From: Ureibacillus aquaedulcis
GTDB lineage: Bacteria > Bacillota > Bacilli > Bacillales_A > Planococcaceae
Assembly (NCBI RefSeq): GCF_030418165.1
Contig: NZ_JAUHTQ010000001.1
Location: 1-64,000 of the forward strand
Reading direction: 5' to 3'
DNA length: 64,000 nt
Under the pieces are notes generated by a model. The model had not been told where the DNA came from. It made no database searches and saw only the letters and a program-made list of their open reading frames with translations. A program made the translations under genes and the position numbers. Below, piece after piece: positions 8,441-16,464 of this stretch (the stretch's first letter is position 1; every line of letters starts with the position of its first letter).

Positions 8441-9340
8441 ATGGAGCTAAAAAATATAGGTGTGAATTTTTCCGGCAGAGATATATTAAAAGAGGTTTCA
8501 ATCACTTTCCATCCTAGGGAAATCATTGGTTTGGTTGCACCTAATGGAACGGGGAAATCTACGTTGATGAATGTGATCATGAATTATCTCCGTCCAAACA
8601 GCGGGAAAGTCCTATTTAATAATGAACTGGAATATACAACGAAATCTAATGAAGTGAAAATTCACAAGCTCGTGTCCATGATGCCTGATCAAAGTGACTT
8701 ATACAATCATCTATCCGGGAAGCAGCATCTCAAAATATATTCATCCATGTGGGATAGTAATCCAGAATTGATCGAAAGCACTATTAAGGCACTTGGGATG
8801 GAATCCTACGTTAATAAAAAAACCGGTACCTACTCACTGGGAATGCGTCAAAGACTTTGTTTTGCCATGCAAATTGTTTCAGATACGCAAATCATGCTAA
8901 TGGATGAAGTAATGAACGGCCTGGATCCTACGCAGGTCGAAATCATTTCGCAAACCCTGGTAAAGAAAAAAGCGGAAGAAAAAACAATCATTATAGCTTC
9001 TCACTTACTGGAGAACTTGGAGAAATACGCGAATCGCATTTTCTTCGTAAAAAATGGGAAGCTGGATTTAGTTGAGGATATATATAAGGATTTAGGAGTA
9101 AATGGAAATGCCGTTATTCGAATTCCCGAAGGAACAGCGGAGTTAAAGGACAAGCTATCTGTTGCATACCCCGAACTGAATATCCAGTTACTAGCGAATA
9201 GTGTCATGCTTGTAGAGCTCCCTAAAGGTGGCTCGGGGATATTGGAAAAGGTATCAGCCTTCCTAAGTGAGAATCACAAACAAGCGTTTAGTGTTGGGAA
9301 GATGTCTTTAAGTGATCTTTATTCGAAGTATTATCATTGA
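8441..9340 (+). CDS. ABC transporter ATP-binding protein of the ABC-2 exporter
   Basis: 299 aa. Walker A reads APNGTGKST (the usual first Gly is Ala), the signature is YSLGMRQRL, Walker B is IMLMDEVMNGLD and the H-loop is IIIASHLLENLEKYA. These are typical of the exporter-type ATPases paired with ABC-2 permeases. The C-terminal ~80 residues after the core form the extra domain common in this group (substrate or regulatory). Two ATG codons are adjacent; the second is chosen because it gives better spacing to AGGAGG. Last gene of the operon, followed by repeat array 1. Confidence 0.88.
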   Translation: MELKNIGVNFSGRDILKEVSITFHPREIIGLVAPNGTGKSTLMNVIMNYLRPNSGKVLFNNELEYTTKSNEVKIHKLVSMMPDQSDLYNHLSGKQHLKIYSSMWDSNPELIESTIKALGMESYVNKKTGTYSLGMRQRLCFAMQIVSDTQIMLMDEVMNGLDPTQVEIISQTLVKKKAEEKTIIIASHLLENLEKYANRIFFVKNGKLDLVEDIYKDLGVNGNAVIRIPEGTAELKDKLSVAYPELNIQLLANSVMLVELPKGGSGILEKVSAFLSENHKQAFSVGKMSLSDLYSKYYH

Positions 9341-9406
9341 ATAGGGAATGTAGACGAGTTCACACTGTAGGGGGGAGTCGTCAAAAATCATTTATAGGGA
9401 GTTTCA

Positions 9407-9655
9407 GGGACAGCTTTTGAGCAAACGGAGGAAACTTGTCATGAGATGCCCCCTCAGAGACACCTTTTACACAAGTGGGGAAAACTTGTCCATGAGAAGC
9501 CTCCTCAAGGACACCTTTTAAACAAGTGGGAGAAACTTGTCCATGAGAAGCGCGTTCAGAGACACCTTTTATACAAGTGGGGAAAACTTGTCCATGAGAA
9601 GCCCGCTTAGAGACACCTTTTAAAGAAGTGGGTAAAACTTGTCCATGAGAAATAA
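9407..9655. repeat. Tandem repeat array 1, 51-bp units, about five copies
   Basis: Five consecutive units of 51 bases, beginning near 9407, 9456, 9507, 9558 and 9609. Conserved cores on the plus strand are ACTTGTCCATGAGAAG and GAGACACCTTTTA. Within each unit the core CTTGTCCATGAG is followed after a short loop by a partial inverted copy. Because 51 is a multiple of three, the minus strand stays open and would encode a 17-residue repeat, but I do not regard it as a gene. The array lies between two convergent genes, just before a bidirectional terminator. Confidence 0.9.
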
Positions 9656-9679
9656 CCCCCAGCCCCAACATCATAAAGC

Positions 9680-9727
9680 AAAAAGTGCTGTTCTAAAGTC
9701 TAAAAGACTCCAGAACAGCACTTTTTT
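9680..9727. terminator. Bidirectional intrinsic terminator
   Basis: AAAAGTGCTGTTCT pairs perfectly with AGAACAGCACTTTT (14 pairs), with A and T runs on both sides. It separates the ABC exporter operon from ykuS, which read toward each other. Confidence 0.92.
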
Positions 9728-9732
9728 AATGA

Positions 9733-9978
9733 TTAATGGAATAGCTTGTCTACACGTTCACAAACTTCATCAGCAGAAAGACCAGTAGCATCTATAACAG
9801 ATCCTTTAGTAGTAGTATCGCTGATGCCCATCACATTGTCATCTTGCCCGGTAATTACACAAGCATCACAGCTTTTTGCATCTGCTTCACTACGAAGTTG
9901 AATGACTTCATAGCCTTTTGCTTTTAAAGCAGCTTCCACGTTTGATAGTGATTGTTCAACACCAATAGTATTCGGCAT
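9733..9978 (-). CDS. ykuS: YkuS family protein (UPF0180)
   Basis: 81 aa, close to the family's usual size. It opens with the typical [20 protein letters not shown] stretch, then has [17 protein letters not shown], in which the two Cys and the Thr-Gly are characteristic, and ends with a short helical tail. Function of YkuS proteins is not established. Start chosen at the ATG with GGGAGGTGG seven bases upstream; an in-frame ATG further upstream lacks a site. Stand-alone gene with a terminator just past its stop. Confidence 0.88.
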   Translation of the reverse strand: MPNTIGVEQSLSNVEAALKAKGYEVIQLRSEADAKSCDACVITGQDDNVMGISDTTTKGSVIDATGLSADEVCERVDKLFH

Positions 9979-10064
9979 AAATCTTCCACCTCCCATAATG
10001 TAATGTGTCAATTAGGAGGGTGAATTATTCATGTCAGTCTAAAAAATAATTGAAATAAAAAAGA

Positions 10065-10092
10065 TACCATACTTTTCTAGAAAGTATAGTAC
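10065..10092. terminator. Hairpin terminator
   Basis: TACCATACTTT and AAAGTATAGTA form a near-perfect stem, preceded by an A run on the plus strand, so it would terminate the minus-strand gene at 10107-10307. Confidence 0.65.
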
Positions 10093-10106
10093 CCAAAGTA
10101 AGCATA

Positions 10107-10307
10107 CTAAAAGTTGCTTAGTTTCTTTGCACGTTTTTTCTTTAATCCGCGTCTATGCATTTCGAGTTTAATAAGGGATAAGGCTTTTTTGCATTCGAAA
10201 AAATGATTTAAATCATACAACGACTGTCTCTTTTTCTGTTTAAACAATTTCTTTTCTTTCTTGTATTTTACATATAAATTGGCTAGTTCTTTGTCTGTTA
10301 AATTCAT
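10107..10307 (-). CDS. Small basic protein, 66 aa
   Basis: Lysine/arginine-rich protein with predicted helical character (for example ELANLYVKYKKEKKLFKQKK at residues 7-26) and a basic tail KKKRAKKLSNF. No membrane segment or signal. The ATG follows AGGTGA. I do not recognise a family; a nucleic-acid-binding or spore role would be a guess. It sits between PAP2 and ykuS, all on the minus strand. Confidence 0.55.
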   Translation of the reverse strand: MNLTDKELANLYVKYKKEKKLFKQKKRQSLYDLNHFFECKKALSLIKLEMHRRGLKKKRAKKLSNF

Positions 10308-10348
10308 TATTTTTCACCTATCTCTATATCAACAAATAGTATTTACAC

Positions 10349-10969
10349 TCACTGATCTGTGTGATGCATTCGGTGATTATCGCGAATACTAATCTTATAC
10401 CACCCAGAACACAAGGTAAACCAAGTATACCCAAGTGACCAGCCAGCTAATACATCAGATGCAAAATGCCTGCCCTCTGTTATTCTGGAAAGGCCGATTA
10501 ACATAAATATTATAATGGCTGCAACCCAAGCGATTTGTGAAGCTTTTTTTGATTGAACGAGCTTGCTGAACACAAAAGCAAGGGTCAATAAAAATAAAAT
10601 TCCATGGGTGGCATGTCCTGATGGGAAACTAAATGTGGCCAATTGATCGACAATTTCAGGTCTCGGCCGTTCAACTACTCGTTTTAAAAATTGATATAAC
10701 CCATAGCCCAGACCAATCGTTAAAAAGACAAAAAATATTAATTTATAATCCCGCAGTCGTACCCAGATAATAACCATAGCCATTAGAGAAACTCCGAATA
10801 TCACATTGGTTTCTCCCAAATAATGAAAAGGGGTAATGAAGTCCATACGCGAAAAGAAGTCGGCAACTCGTTGGTCAAAAGCCTTAATTGCATGCGTTTC
10901 AAAAGTTATCCATAGAGTACAGAATACAACAAAAGTAAAAGCTGCAAAACCATAATGAAATTTATTCAT
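10349..10969 (-). CDS. PAP2 family membrane phosphatase
   Basis: 206 aa with about six membrane segments. All three acid phosphatase motifs are present: KRVVERPRP (KxxxxxxRP), SFPSGHA (PSGH) and SRITEGRHFASD (SRxxxxxHxxxD). In this family the enzyme dephosphorylates a lipid pyrophosphate or phosphate, such as undecaprenyl pyrophosphate or phosphatidylglycerol phosphate, with the active site facing outside. The substrate cannot be decided here. The C-terminus ends in a His-rich tail (DNHRMHHTDQ). Confidence 0.9.
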   Translation of the reverse strand: MNKFHYGFAAFTFVVFCTLWITFETHAIKAFDQRVADFFSRMDFITPFHYLGETNVIFGVSLMAMVIIWVRLRDYKLIFFVFLTIGLGYGLYQFLKRVVERPRPEIVDQLATFSFPSGHATHGILFLLTLAFVFSKLVQSKKASQIAWVAAIIIFMLIGLSRITEGRHFASDVLAGWSLGYTWFTLCSGWYKISIRDNHRMHHTDQ

Positions 10970-11116
10970 TGCTTCAGTCCTTTAGTTAACTATATTCATC
11001 GTGAATTAAACCGTACCATAATTTGAAAATGGAAGGCAACTTCAAATTGAAGAATATCGTGAAAATAAAACCCATAATATGATATAAATAACTATACTTT
11101 AGTTTATAACGATGAA

Positions 11117-11755
11117 CTAGTATTCCATATAGTCTTCAACTAATTTAAAGCATCTTGCTTCTGTTAGATTATTCAGGACGATTGCATATTCTAGATGTTC
11201 CATTGTCCCGCCTTTATATTTTAAGGATGCTTCAAGTGCAGTCCGATCACGATAATTTAGCCATTTACGTTGAGCTTCTCTTAGTTGCTCCATTTCTTGT
11301 TGAGGGAGTTCCTGCTTTAGAACCCCGTAGATTTCATTCAGCAAACCATCCCAGATATCATGTATTTCACCTTCCACGTTTTTAAGCGCGTATGTGCTTT
11401 CATCCGGAGGATTATTACGCTTGTCGTCCGTTTCTTTTTTCATGTTATTTAATTTCTTCAGATATTCTTCCTTCAGACTAGCTTTCGTATTCTCAGCAGA
11501 CGAATCCTCAACTTGTGTGGGGTCATTCTTGGATGGATCAACTGTTGCCGTAGAATTACTGTTATCGGTATTAGATACCGTATTCTTTGGTAAGTCTATT
11601 TCAGTAGAATCATCGCTTCTATCCTCAGTTGAGTCATTATTTTGTGGGTCATTATCCAACGAGGCATTTACGTCATCAGGCGAATTTCCACAAGCGGCCA
11701 ATAAAACGAAGAATACGGTTACCATTCCCATTAGAAATTTACGGCTGTTCTTCAT
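11117..11755 (-). CDS. Lipoprotein with LprI-like (DUF1311) domain
   Basis: 212 aa. A lipoprotein signal ends in LLAACGN (Cys at about residue 22), followed by a ~70-residue low-complexity linker rich in Asp, Asn, Ser and Thr. The C-terminal ~110 residues hold the DUF1311/LprI pattern: an acidic helix, LREAQRKWLNYRDRTALEASLKY, and a closing LTEARCFKLVEDY. LprI from Mycobacterium is a lysozyme inhibitor; in Bacillales the function is untested. The lone Cys in TEARC lacks the second Cys often seen. Downstream of the HxlR gene, gap about 30 bases. Confidence 0.85.
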   Translation of the reverse strand: MKNSRKFLMGMVTVFFVLLAACGNSPDDVNASLDNDPQNNDSTEDRSDDSTEIDLPKNTVSNTDNSNSTATVDPSKNDPTQVEDSSAENTKASLKEEYLKKLNNMKKETDDKRNNPPDESTYALKNVEGEIHDIWDGLLNEIYGVLKQELPQQEMEQLREAQRKWLNYRDRTALEASLKYKGGTMEHLEYAIVLNNLTEARCFKLVEDYMEY

Positions 11756-11785
11756 TAAAATTCTACCTTTCTTCTTTTCGTCTTA

Positions 11786-12148
11786 TTAATTGTTCAGAAT
11801 ACTTTCTTCCAAAACTTTGGATTTATCACCGTAAACCTTCATAATGTGATTATCTCCCCAATTACATAGGGCATTTAAGATTCCTTCCAAGCTTTTTCCA
11901 TACTCACTTAGCTCGTACTCGACTTTAGGTGGAACTTGATTATAGACGATGCGATTGATGACGCCATCCTCTTCAAGTTCACGGAGTTGTTGTGTAAGCA
12001 TTTTTTGTGTGATGCTCGGCATAAGACGTTTTAACTCGCTTGTTCGTTTCTTCCCATGAGTAAGGTGGCAAAGAATTACACATTTCCACTTACCCCCAAT
12101 CACCTCTAAAGTAGCTTCAACTGATATGTTATATTTCTTTGTCTGCAT
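11786..12148 (-). CDS. HxlR family transcriptional regulator
   Basis: 120 aa winged-helix protein. The N-terminal VEATLEVIGGKWKCVILCHLTHGKKRTSEL stretch (residues ~8-37) is diagnostic for HxlR/YodB/HypR. ATG chosen with GGAGG eight bases upstream. Three Cys occur, two in the KWKCVILC helix and one in ALCNWG; in YodB and HypR a conserved N-terminal Cys senses quinones or disulfide stress, so redox or electrophile control is possible. It is divergent from an MFS exporter followed by an aldo/keto reductase, a layout that suggests it represses both. Confidence 0.88.
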   Translation of the reverse strand: MQTKKYNISVEATLEVIGGKWKCVILCHLTHGKKRTSELKRLMPSITQKMLTQQLRELEEDGVINRIVYNQVPPKVEYELSEYGKSLEGILNALCNWGDNHIMKVYGDKSKVLEESILNN

Positions 12149-12169
12149 ATGTGAGTCCTCCAGTTTAAT

Positions 12170-12240
12170 AGGCACTAAAAAGTACCTATAACACTTATTA
12201 GTACCTATATTACTTTTAAGTGCGTACTTTTATTTGTAAT
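12170..12240. promoter_or_regulatory. Probable HxlR operator region between divergent genes
   Basis: The decamer AGTACCTATA occurs twice (about 12180 and 12200), and the flanks carry AAAAAGTAC and GTACTTTT, which are inverted. TACT/AGTA half sites are typical of HxlR-family operators. This lies just upstream of hxlR and could control the MFS gene as well. Confidence 0.55.
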
Positions 12241-12346
12241 CTGTATATCTCATAATAACATTTGCCGGCCGATTCTTACTACACTTTCATACAATTTCAA
12301 ACTTGTATGAAGGTTTGGAAGAATTACTTACTGGAGGGGAGAAAAA

Positions 12347-13540
12347 ATGGTGTTAAGTAAAAAACAAAGTACCTGGGCATTACTCGCATTAGCGGTTAGT
12401 GCATTTGCAATAGGTACGACTGAATTTATCAGTGTTGGATTATTGCCACTGATTTCGGAGGATTTAAGTATACCGGTTACAACTGCAGGGTTGACGGTTT
12501 CTTTATATGCATTGGGTGTTACTTTTGGGGCACCTGTTCTGACTTCTTTGACATCTAACGTACCGCGTAAGACGTTATTGCTAGGGATTATGATTATTTT
12601 CGTTGTCGGCAACAGTCTTGCTGCATTTTCAACGTCTATTAGTGTGTTGCTTGTCGCAAGGGTCATTTCAGCTTTCGCACATGGTATTTTCATGTCAATT
12701 GGTTCGACGATTGCAGCTGATTTAGTGCCTGAAAATCGTAGGGCAAGTGCTATTTCAATTATGTTTACTGGTCTAACAGTGGCTACTGTGACAGGTGTGC
12801 CATTTGGAACATATATTGGGCAGCAACTGGGTTGGAGAACTGCGTTTGTTGTTATTGTCATAATTGGTGTAATTGCATTCATTGCAAATAGTATCCTAAT
12901 TCCAACTACTTTACGTAAAGGGACAAAATCAACATTTCGCGATCAGTACAAGCTCATAGCAAATGGACGCTTATTGCTGGTCTTCATTATTACTGCATTG
13001 GGCTATGGTGGAACGTTTGTTGTGTTTACTTACTTATCACCGTTACTTCAAGAGATAACTGGATTTAAAGAAGAAACGGTAGCAGTTCTATTATTGATAT
13101 ACGGAATTGCGATTGCAGTAGGGAATATGATTGGAGGAAAACTTTCCAACCGCAATCCAATCAATGCATTGTTCTACATGTTTATTGTACAAGCCATCAT
13201 TTTATTTGTTTTACTGTTTACGGCACCGTATAAAATCGTTGGGTTAATTACAATACTTTTGATGGGTCTCTTTGCTTTTATGAATGTACCAGGTTTACAA
13301 GTATATGTGGTAATGCTTGCCGAACGCTTTGTCCCAAGTGCTGTGGATGTCGCATCAGCTATCAATATTGCCGCTTTTAATGCGGGGATTGCAATAGGTT
13401 CATTCTTTGGAGGAATCATTACAGATTCTATCGGACTTATCCACACATCTTGGATTGGTGCACTAATGGTAGCTATTGCGGCAATTTTAACAGGCTTCAG
13501 TAGAAGATTGGAAAGCAAGGATCGAGCAAAAATTTCTTAA
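12347..13540 (+). CDS. MFS exporter, AraJ/YdhP drug-efflux type
   Basis: 397 aa with 12 predicted helices. The opening AVSAFAIGTTEFISVGLLP is the hallmark of the DHA1 subgroup containing AraJ, YdhP, YbcL and chloramphenicol efflux proteins; LVARVISAFAHGIFMSIGS and the VTGVPFGTYIGQQLGWR motif C region follow. It is a proton-driven exporter for drugs, purines or sugars; substrate unknown. Ribosome site GGAGGGGAG. Divergent from hxlR and followed 43 bases on by an aldo/keto reductase, so probably an electrophile or drug-response unit. Confidence 0.9.
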   Translation: MVLSKKQSTWALLALAVSAFAIGTTEFISVGLLPLISEDLSIPVTTAGLTVSLYALGVTFGAPVLTSLTSNVPRKTLLLGIMIIFVVGNSLAAFSTSISVLLVARVISAFAHGIFMSIGSTIAADLVPENRRASAISIMFTGLTVATVTGVPFGTYIGQQLGWRTAFVVIVIIGVIAFIANSILIPTTLRKGTKSTFRDQYKLIANGRLLLVFIITALGYGGTFVVFTYLSPLLQEITGFKEETVAVLLLIYGIAIAVGNMIGGKLSNRNPINALFYMFIVQAIILFVLLFTAPYKIVGLITILLMGLFAFMNVPGLQVYVVMLAERFVPSAVDVASAINIAAFNAGIAIGSFFGGIITDSIGLIHTSWIGALMVAIAAILTGFSRRLESKDRAKIS

Positions 13541-13583
13541 GTAATAAGGGCAAGAAAATATGATAATTTGGAGGAAATTAATA

Positions 13584-14420
13584 ATGAATTTACAAGATAC
13601 AACAACTTTGCATAACGGCGTTAAAATGCCTTGGTTCGGATTAGGGGTTTTTAAAGTAGAGGAAGGTCCTGAGTTAGTGAATGCTGTAAAGTCTGCAATT
13701 AAAAATGGATACCGAAGTATTGATACAGCAGCCATTTACGGCAATGAAGAAGGGGTAGGCACAGGAATTAAAGAGGGAATAAAAGAAGCTGGAATTTCGA
13801 GAGAAGAGCTATTTGTCACTTCGAAAGTATGGAATTCGGACTTAGGTTACGAATCAACTCTTTCAGCATTTGAGACAAGTTTAGCAAAACTGGATTTGGA
13901 ATATTTAGATTTATATTTGATTCACTGGCCTGTGGAAGGAAAATACAAAGATGCTTGGAGAGCATTGGAAACACTTTATAAACAAGGTCGGGTAAAAGCA
14001 ATCGGTGTAAGCAACTTCCAAATTCACCATCTCGAAGATCTTATGAAAGATGCTGAAATCAAACCGATGATCAATCAAGTAGAATACCATCCAAGACTTA
14101 CACAAAAAGAGTTACAAGTTTTCTGCAAGGAGAACGGAATTCAGCTTGAAGCATGGTCGCCTTTAATGCAAGGAGAATTATTGGACAACGAAAGACTGCA
14201 AGAAATTGCCGCGAAATATAATAAATCCGTGGCGCAAATCATTTTGCGTTGGGACTTGCAAAACGGAGTGGTAACAATTCCTAAATCAACAAAAGAACAT
14301 CGTATTATTGAAAATGCAGATGTCTTTGACTTTGAATTAACAAGTGACGATATGGCAACAATCGATGGATTGAACCAAAATCTCCGTGTCGGTCCAGACC
14401 CGGATAACTTTGATTTTTAA
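13584..14420 (+). CDS. Aldo/keto reductase (YvgN/YtbE type)
   Basis: 278 aa NADPH-dependent reductase with a TIM barrel. Catalytic residues are visible: Asp/Tyr in SIDTAAIYGNE, Lys in VTSKVWNSD, and His in LYLIHWPV. NADP-binding residues IPKSTKEHRI are near the C-terminus. Bacillus relatives reduce methylglyoxal and other aldehydes. Start chosen at the ATG after TTTGGAGGAA. It probably shares a transcript with the MFS gene and is followed by a terminator. Confidence 0.92.
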   Translation: MNLQDTTTLHNGVKMPWFGLGVFKVEEGPELVNAVKSAIKNGYRSIDTAAIYGNEEGVGTGIKEGIKEAGISREELFVTSKVWNSDLGYESTLSAFETSLAKLDLEYLDLYLIHWPVEGKYKDAWRALETLYKQGRVKAIGVSNFQIHHLEDLMKDAEIKPMINQVEYHPRLTQKELQVFCKENGIQLEAWSPLMQGELLDNERLQEIAAKYNKSVAQIILRWDLQNGVVTIPKSTKEHRIIENADVFDFELTSDDMATIDGLNQNLRVGPDPDNFDF

Positions 14421-14434
14421 TAGTTAGTAAAGTA

Positions 14435-14464
14435 AAAGCCGTATCTATCTGATGCGGCTTTCCT
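14435..14464 (+). terminator. Intrinsic terminator after the aldo/keto reductase
   Basis: AAAGCCGTATC and GATGCGGCTTT form the stem, with a short T tract after it. Confidence 0.75.
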
Positions 14465-14475
14465 TTGTTCCTTTT

Positions 14476-14845
14476 AAGTGCTACTACATTTGTTCGATTG
14501 TTGTCCGTGAGTCAGCATCTCATGGACAAGTGCTACTACATCTGTTCAAGTGTTGTCCGTGAATCAGCATCTCATGGACAAGTGCTTCTACATTTGTTCG
14601 ATTGTTGTCCGTGAGTCAGCATCTAATGGACAAGTTCAACTACATTTGTTCAAGTGTTGTCCATGAGTCTGCTTCTCAGGGACGAGTATTACTACTTTTG
14701 TTCAAGTGTTGTCCGTGAGTCCCTTTCTCATGGACAAGTGCTACTACATTTCGTCAATTGGTGTCCGTGAGGCTTCTTCTCATGAACAAGTGATTCTTCA
14801 TTTGATGAAGTATTATCGATGGGTCCACTTCTCATGGACCTATGT
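14476..14845. repeat. Tandem repeat array 2, 52-bp units, about seven copies
   Basis: The motif AAGTG (or a close variant) recurs at 14476, 14528, 14580, 14632, 14684, 14736 and 14788, exactly 52 bases apart, and a last part unit ends near 14845. Each unit holds TTGTCCGTGAG, a seven-base loop, then CTCATGGACAA, which form an 11-pair stem with one G-U pair, plus a ~24-base spacer. The core CTCATGGACAAGT is shared, in reverse orientation, with array 1. Since 52 is not divisible by three, this is not a coding repeat. It fills most of the 580-base gap after the aldo/keto reductase. Confidence 0.93.
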
Positions 14846-15004
14846 TCTATATCCATTCGACAATGGCGCATAAAGTTGGTGAGTTCGAGTAAAACTAAGC
14901 GTGATATATAAAAGTCGTCAGGCACATGATATAATGTAGAACTTAAGAAGTGGAATAGGAGCCTAAGTAACCTCCGCTTAACTTAAATTGGAGGTGTAAT
15001 AGAA

Positions 15005-15214
15005 ATGAATAAACGATGGACGATTGGAAAAATTAAAGAGTTTGTTGAAAGCAATTCAGAAAGTAAGTTGCTTACAACAGAATATCACGGTTTTTCTCAA
15101 AAATTACTATTTAAATGTTCTTGTGGAACAAATTTTGAAAAGACATTCACGAAATTTAAAAATAATAACCAACGTAAATGTGACGTATGCCAGCCACCTA
15201 AAGCGTCGCGCTAA
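15005..15214 (+). CDS. Small zinc-ribbon-like protein, 69 aa
   Basis: The C-terminal half holds two Cys pairs, FKCSCG and CDVCQ, spaced about 24 residues apart, which would make a zinc ribbon or treble-clef knuckle. The N-terminal 30 residues are helical (IGKIKEFVESNSESKLLTTE). GGAGGTG lies upstream of the ATG, and a TATAAT box occurs near 14931. Similar zinc knuckles occur at the N-terminus of nucleases, so this could be a stand-alone DNA-binding module; no partner gene is present. Confidence 0.65.
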   Translation: MNKRWTIGKIKEFVESNSESKLLTTEYHGFSQKLLFKCSCGTNFEKTFTKFKNNNQRKCDVCQPPKASR

Positions 15215-15221
15215 ATGTATA

Positions 15222-15264
15222 GAGTGCCGATTTCTATTTATATAGAGGTCGGCATTATTTTTTT
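15222..15264 (+). terminator. Intrinsic terminator after the zinc-ribbon gene
   Basis: TGCCGATTTCTAT pairs with ATAGAGGTCGGCA, followed by a T run. Confidence 0.85.
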
Positions 15265-15349
15265 CTGAAAATGATTCTAAAAAGCATTGTAACTTTCCTC
15301 CAAGAACGAAGTCTAATAGGTTGACTGGTTTAATAATGGAGGTGAAGAA

Positions 15350-15907
15350 ATGAGGTTCCTTACGATTATAATAATAGTACTATTCCTTTCAGCATGCGGA
15401 GTTGATAGCGGTAAAAAGGTTTTAACTAATGAAGGGGATAGCATTGAGAGCATTAAAAGTGAAAGTATAGAGGTTCAAGACGATTTCAAACTGGAAATAA
15501 AAAGCGAAAAATCCCAATATAACGTTGGGGAAGAGCTTAAAATCACTGCAAATCTAACGTATACGGGTGAAAAGGAGATTGAGATCGGCCATGGTGGATC
15601 CTGGATTTACCTCAATACCACTAATGTAACAAAAGGATATCAATTTTGGGCGGCAATGAATCAACCACATATTGTGACAGCAATGACGCCTAACGTACCA
15701 ATTAAAGAACAATACCATTTTTCGGGGGGGACATATTATGCGGGAAGTGGTGGAAACCCTTATACAGAAGAAGAATATAAGCAAATGGCAGATATGAACT
15801 TCCCACCGGGCAATTACAAAATAGAAGGAACCACGGAATTTAACATTTTAGGTGAGGAATATACCTATGAGATTAAAACTGAAATCTCTTTTGAGGTAAT
15901 CGAATGA
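15350..15907 (+). CDS. Secreted lipoprotein, 185 aa
   Basis: Lipoprotein signal with the lipobox LSACG (Cys at about residue 16). After a Glu/Ser-rich linker the rest looks like one Ig-like beta-sandwich: residues 48-75 hold EKSQYNVGEELKITANLTY, a pattern seen in BsuPI-type and other bacterial Ig domains. Ribosome site GGAGGTGAAG. No assigned function. Terminator follows. Confidence 0.75.
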   Translation: MRFLTIIIIVLFLSACGVDSGKKVLTNEGDSIESIKSESIEVQDDFKLEIKSEKSQYNVGEELKITANLTYTGEKEIEIGHGGSWIYLNTTNVTKGYQFWAAMNQPHIVTAMTPNVPIKEQYHFSGGTYYAGSGGNPYTEEEYKQMADMNFPPGNYKIEGTTEFNILGEEYTYEIKTEISFEVIE

Positions 15908-15923
15908 TGAATATAAAATTACA

Positions 15924-15960
15924 CGGCGTTGATCCAAACAGGATAAAACGCTTTTTTTAT
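15924..15960 (+). terminator. Intrinsic terminator
   Basis: GGCGTTGATCC and GGATAAAACGC make an imperfect stem followed by TTTTTTT. Confidence 0.75.
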
Positions 15961-16021
15961 TCCGTTATTTGAAAATTGTAACTTTATCATGATTTGCATG
16001 CCTATATGAAGAGGTGATTCT

Positions 16022-16450
16022 TTGGGGAAAATGTACATTTTTATTACGGTTATGGGTTTAATATTAGTGGGATGCTCTCAAAAGCAAACGGATGATATGA
16101 GTACAGCAGAAACCCTAACTACATTTCAAGCGGACTCTGGAAGTGAACATTTAAAGCTAGTGAAAACGGAAGAAAAGGAAATTTTTAAAAGAGCGGTAAA
16201 TACTTCGAAAAAAGAACCAGGGGTAGTAAATATGGTGAGTCCACACTATCAATTTACCCTTGGCGAAGAGACTTACTTTCTTTGGATTACAGAAGAGTCG
16301 GGAACCATTATGAATATAAAAGATACCACACCATTTATATATTCTCAAATAGTTCGGCAAAAGAAGTCTATGAATTTATTAATCAAGAATAATTTTTTAA
16401 AAGGGATATTTACTAATATGTGGAAACTAATCAGTAATGTATTTAATTAA
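16022..16450 (+). pseudogene. Small lipoprotein gene, probably frameshifted near the 3' end
   Basis: TTG start after GAGGTG; signal peptide with lipobox LVGC. The body (LTTFQADSGSEHLKLVKTEEKEIFKRAVN, residues ~31-59) matches a common Bacillales lipoprotein family resembling YhfM. In the open frame the tail becomes SQIVRQKKSMNLLIKNN, unlike the family, whereas the next frame at about 16338-16393 reads SNSSAKEVYEFINQE and then stops, which is the expected family ending. A one- or two-base indel around 16325-16340 is therefore likely. It may be a real mutation or a sequencing error. Confidence 0.65.
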
Positions 16451-16464
16451 GGGGGAGGGGTTAA

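Noticed and set aside
6097-9340. ABC exporter as an antimicrobial peptide immunity system
   Set aside because: No precursor peptide, modification enzyme or two-component system is present; kept only as an exporter of unknown cargo.
9381-9674. 97-codon minus-strand frame with a 17-residue repeat across array 1
   Set aside because: The open frame follows from the 51-base period. The related array 2 has a 52-base period and no shared frame, and there is no convincing ribosome site.
12328-12882. 184-codon minus-strand frame inside the MFS gene
   Set aside because: Composition is that of an antisense shadow of hydrophobic codons (Ile/Asn/Thr-rich).
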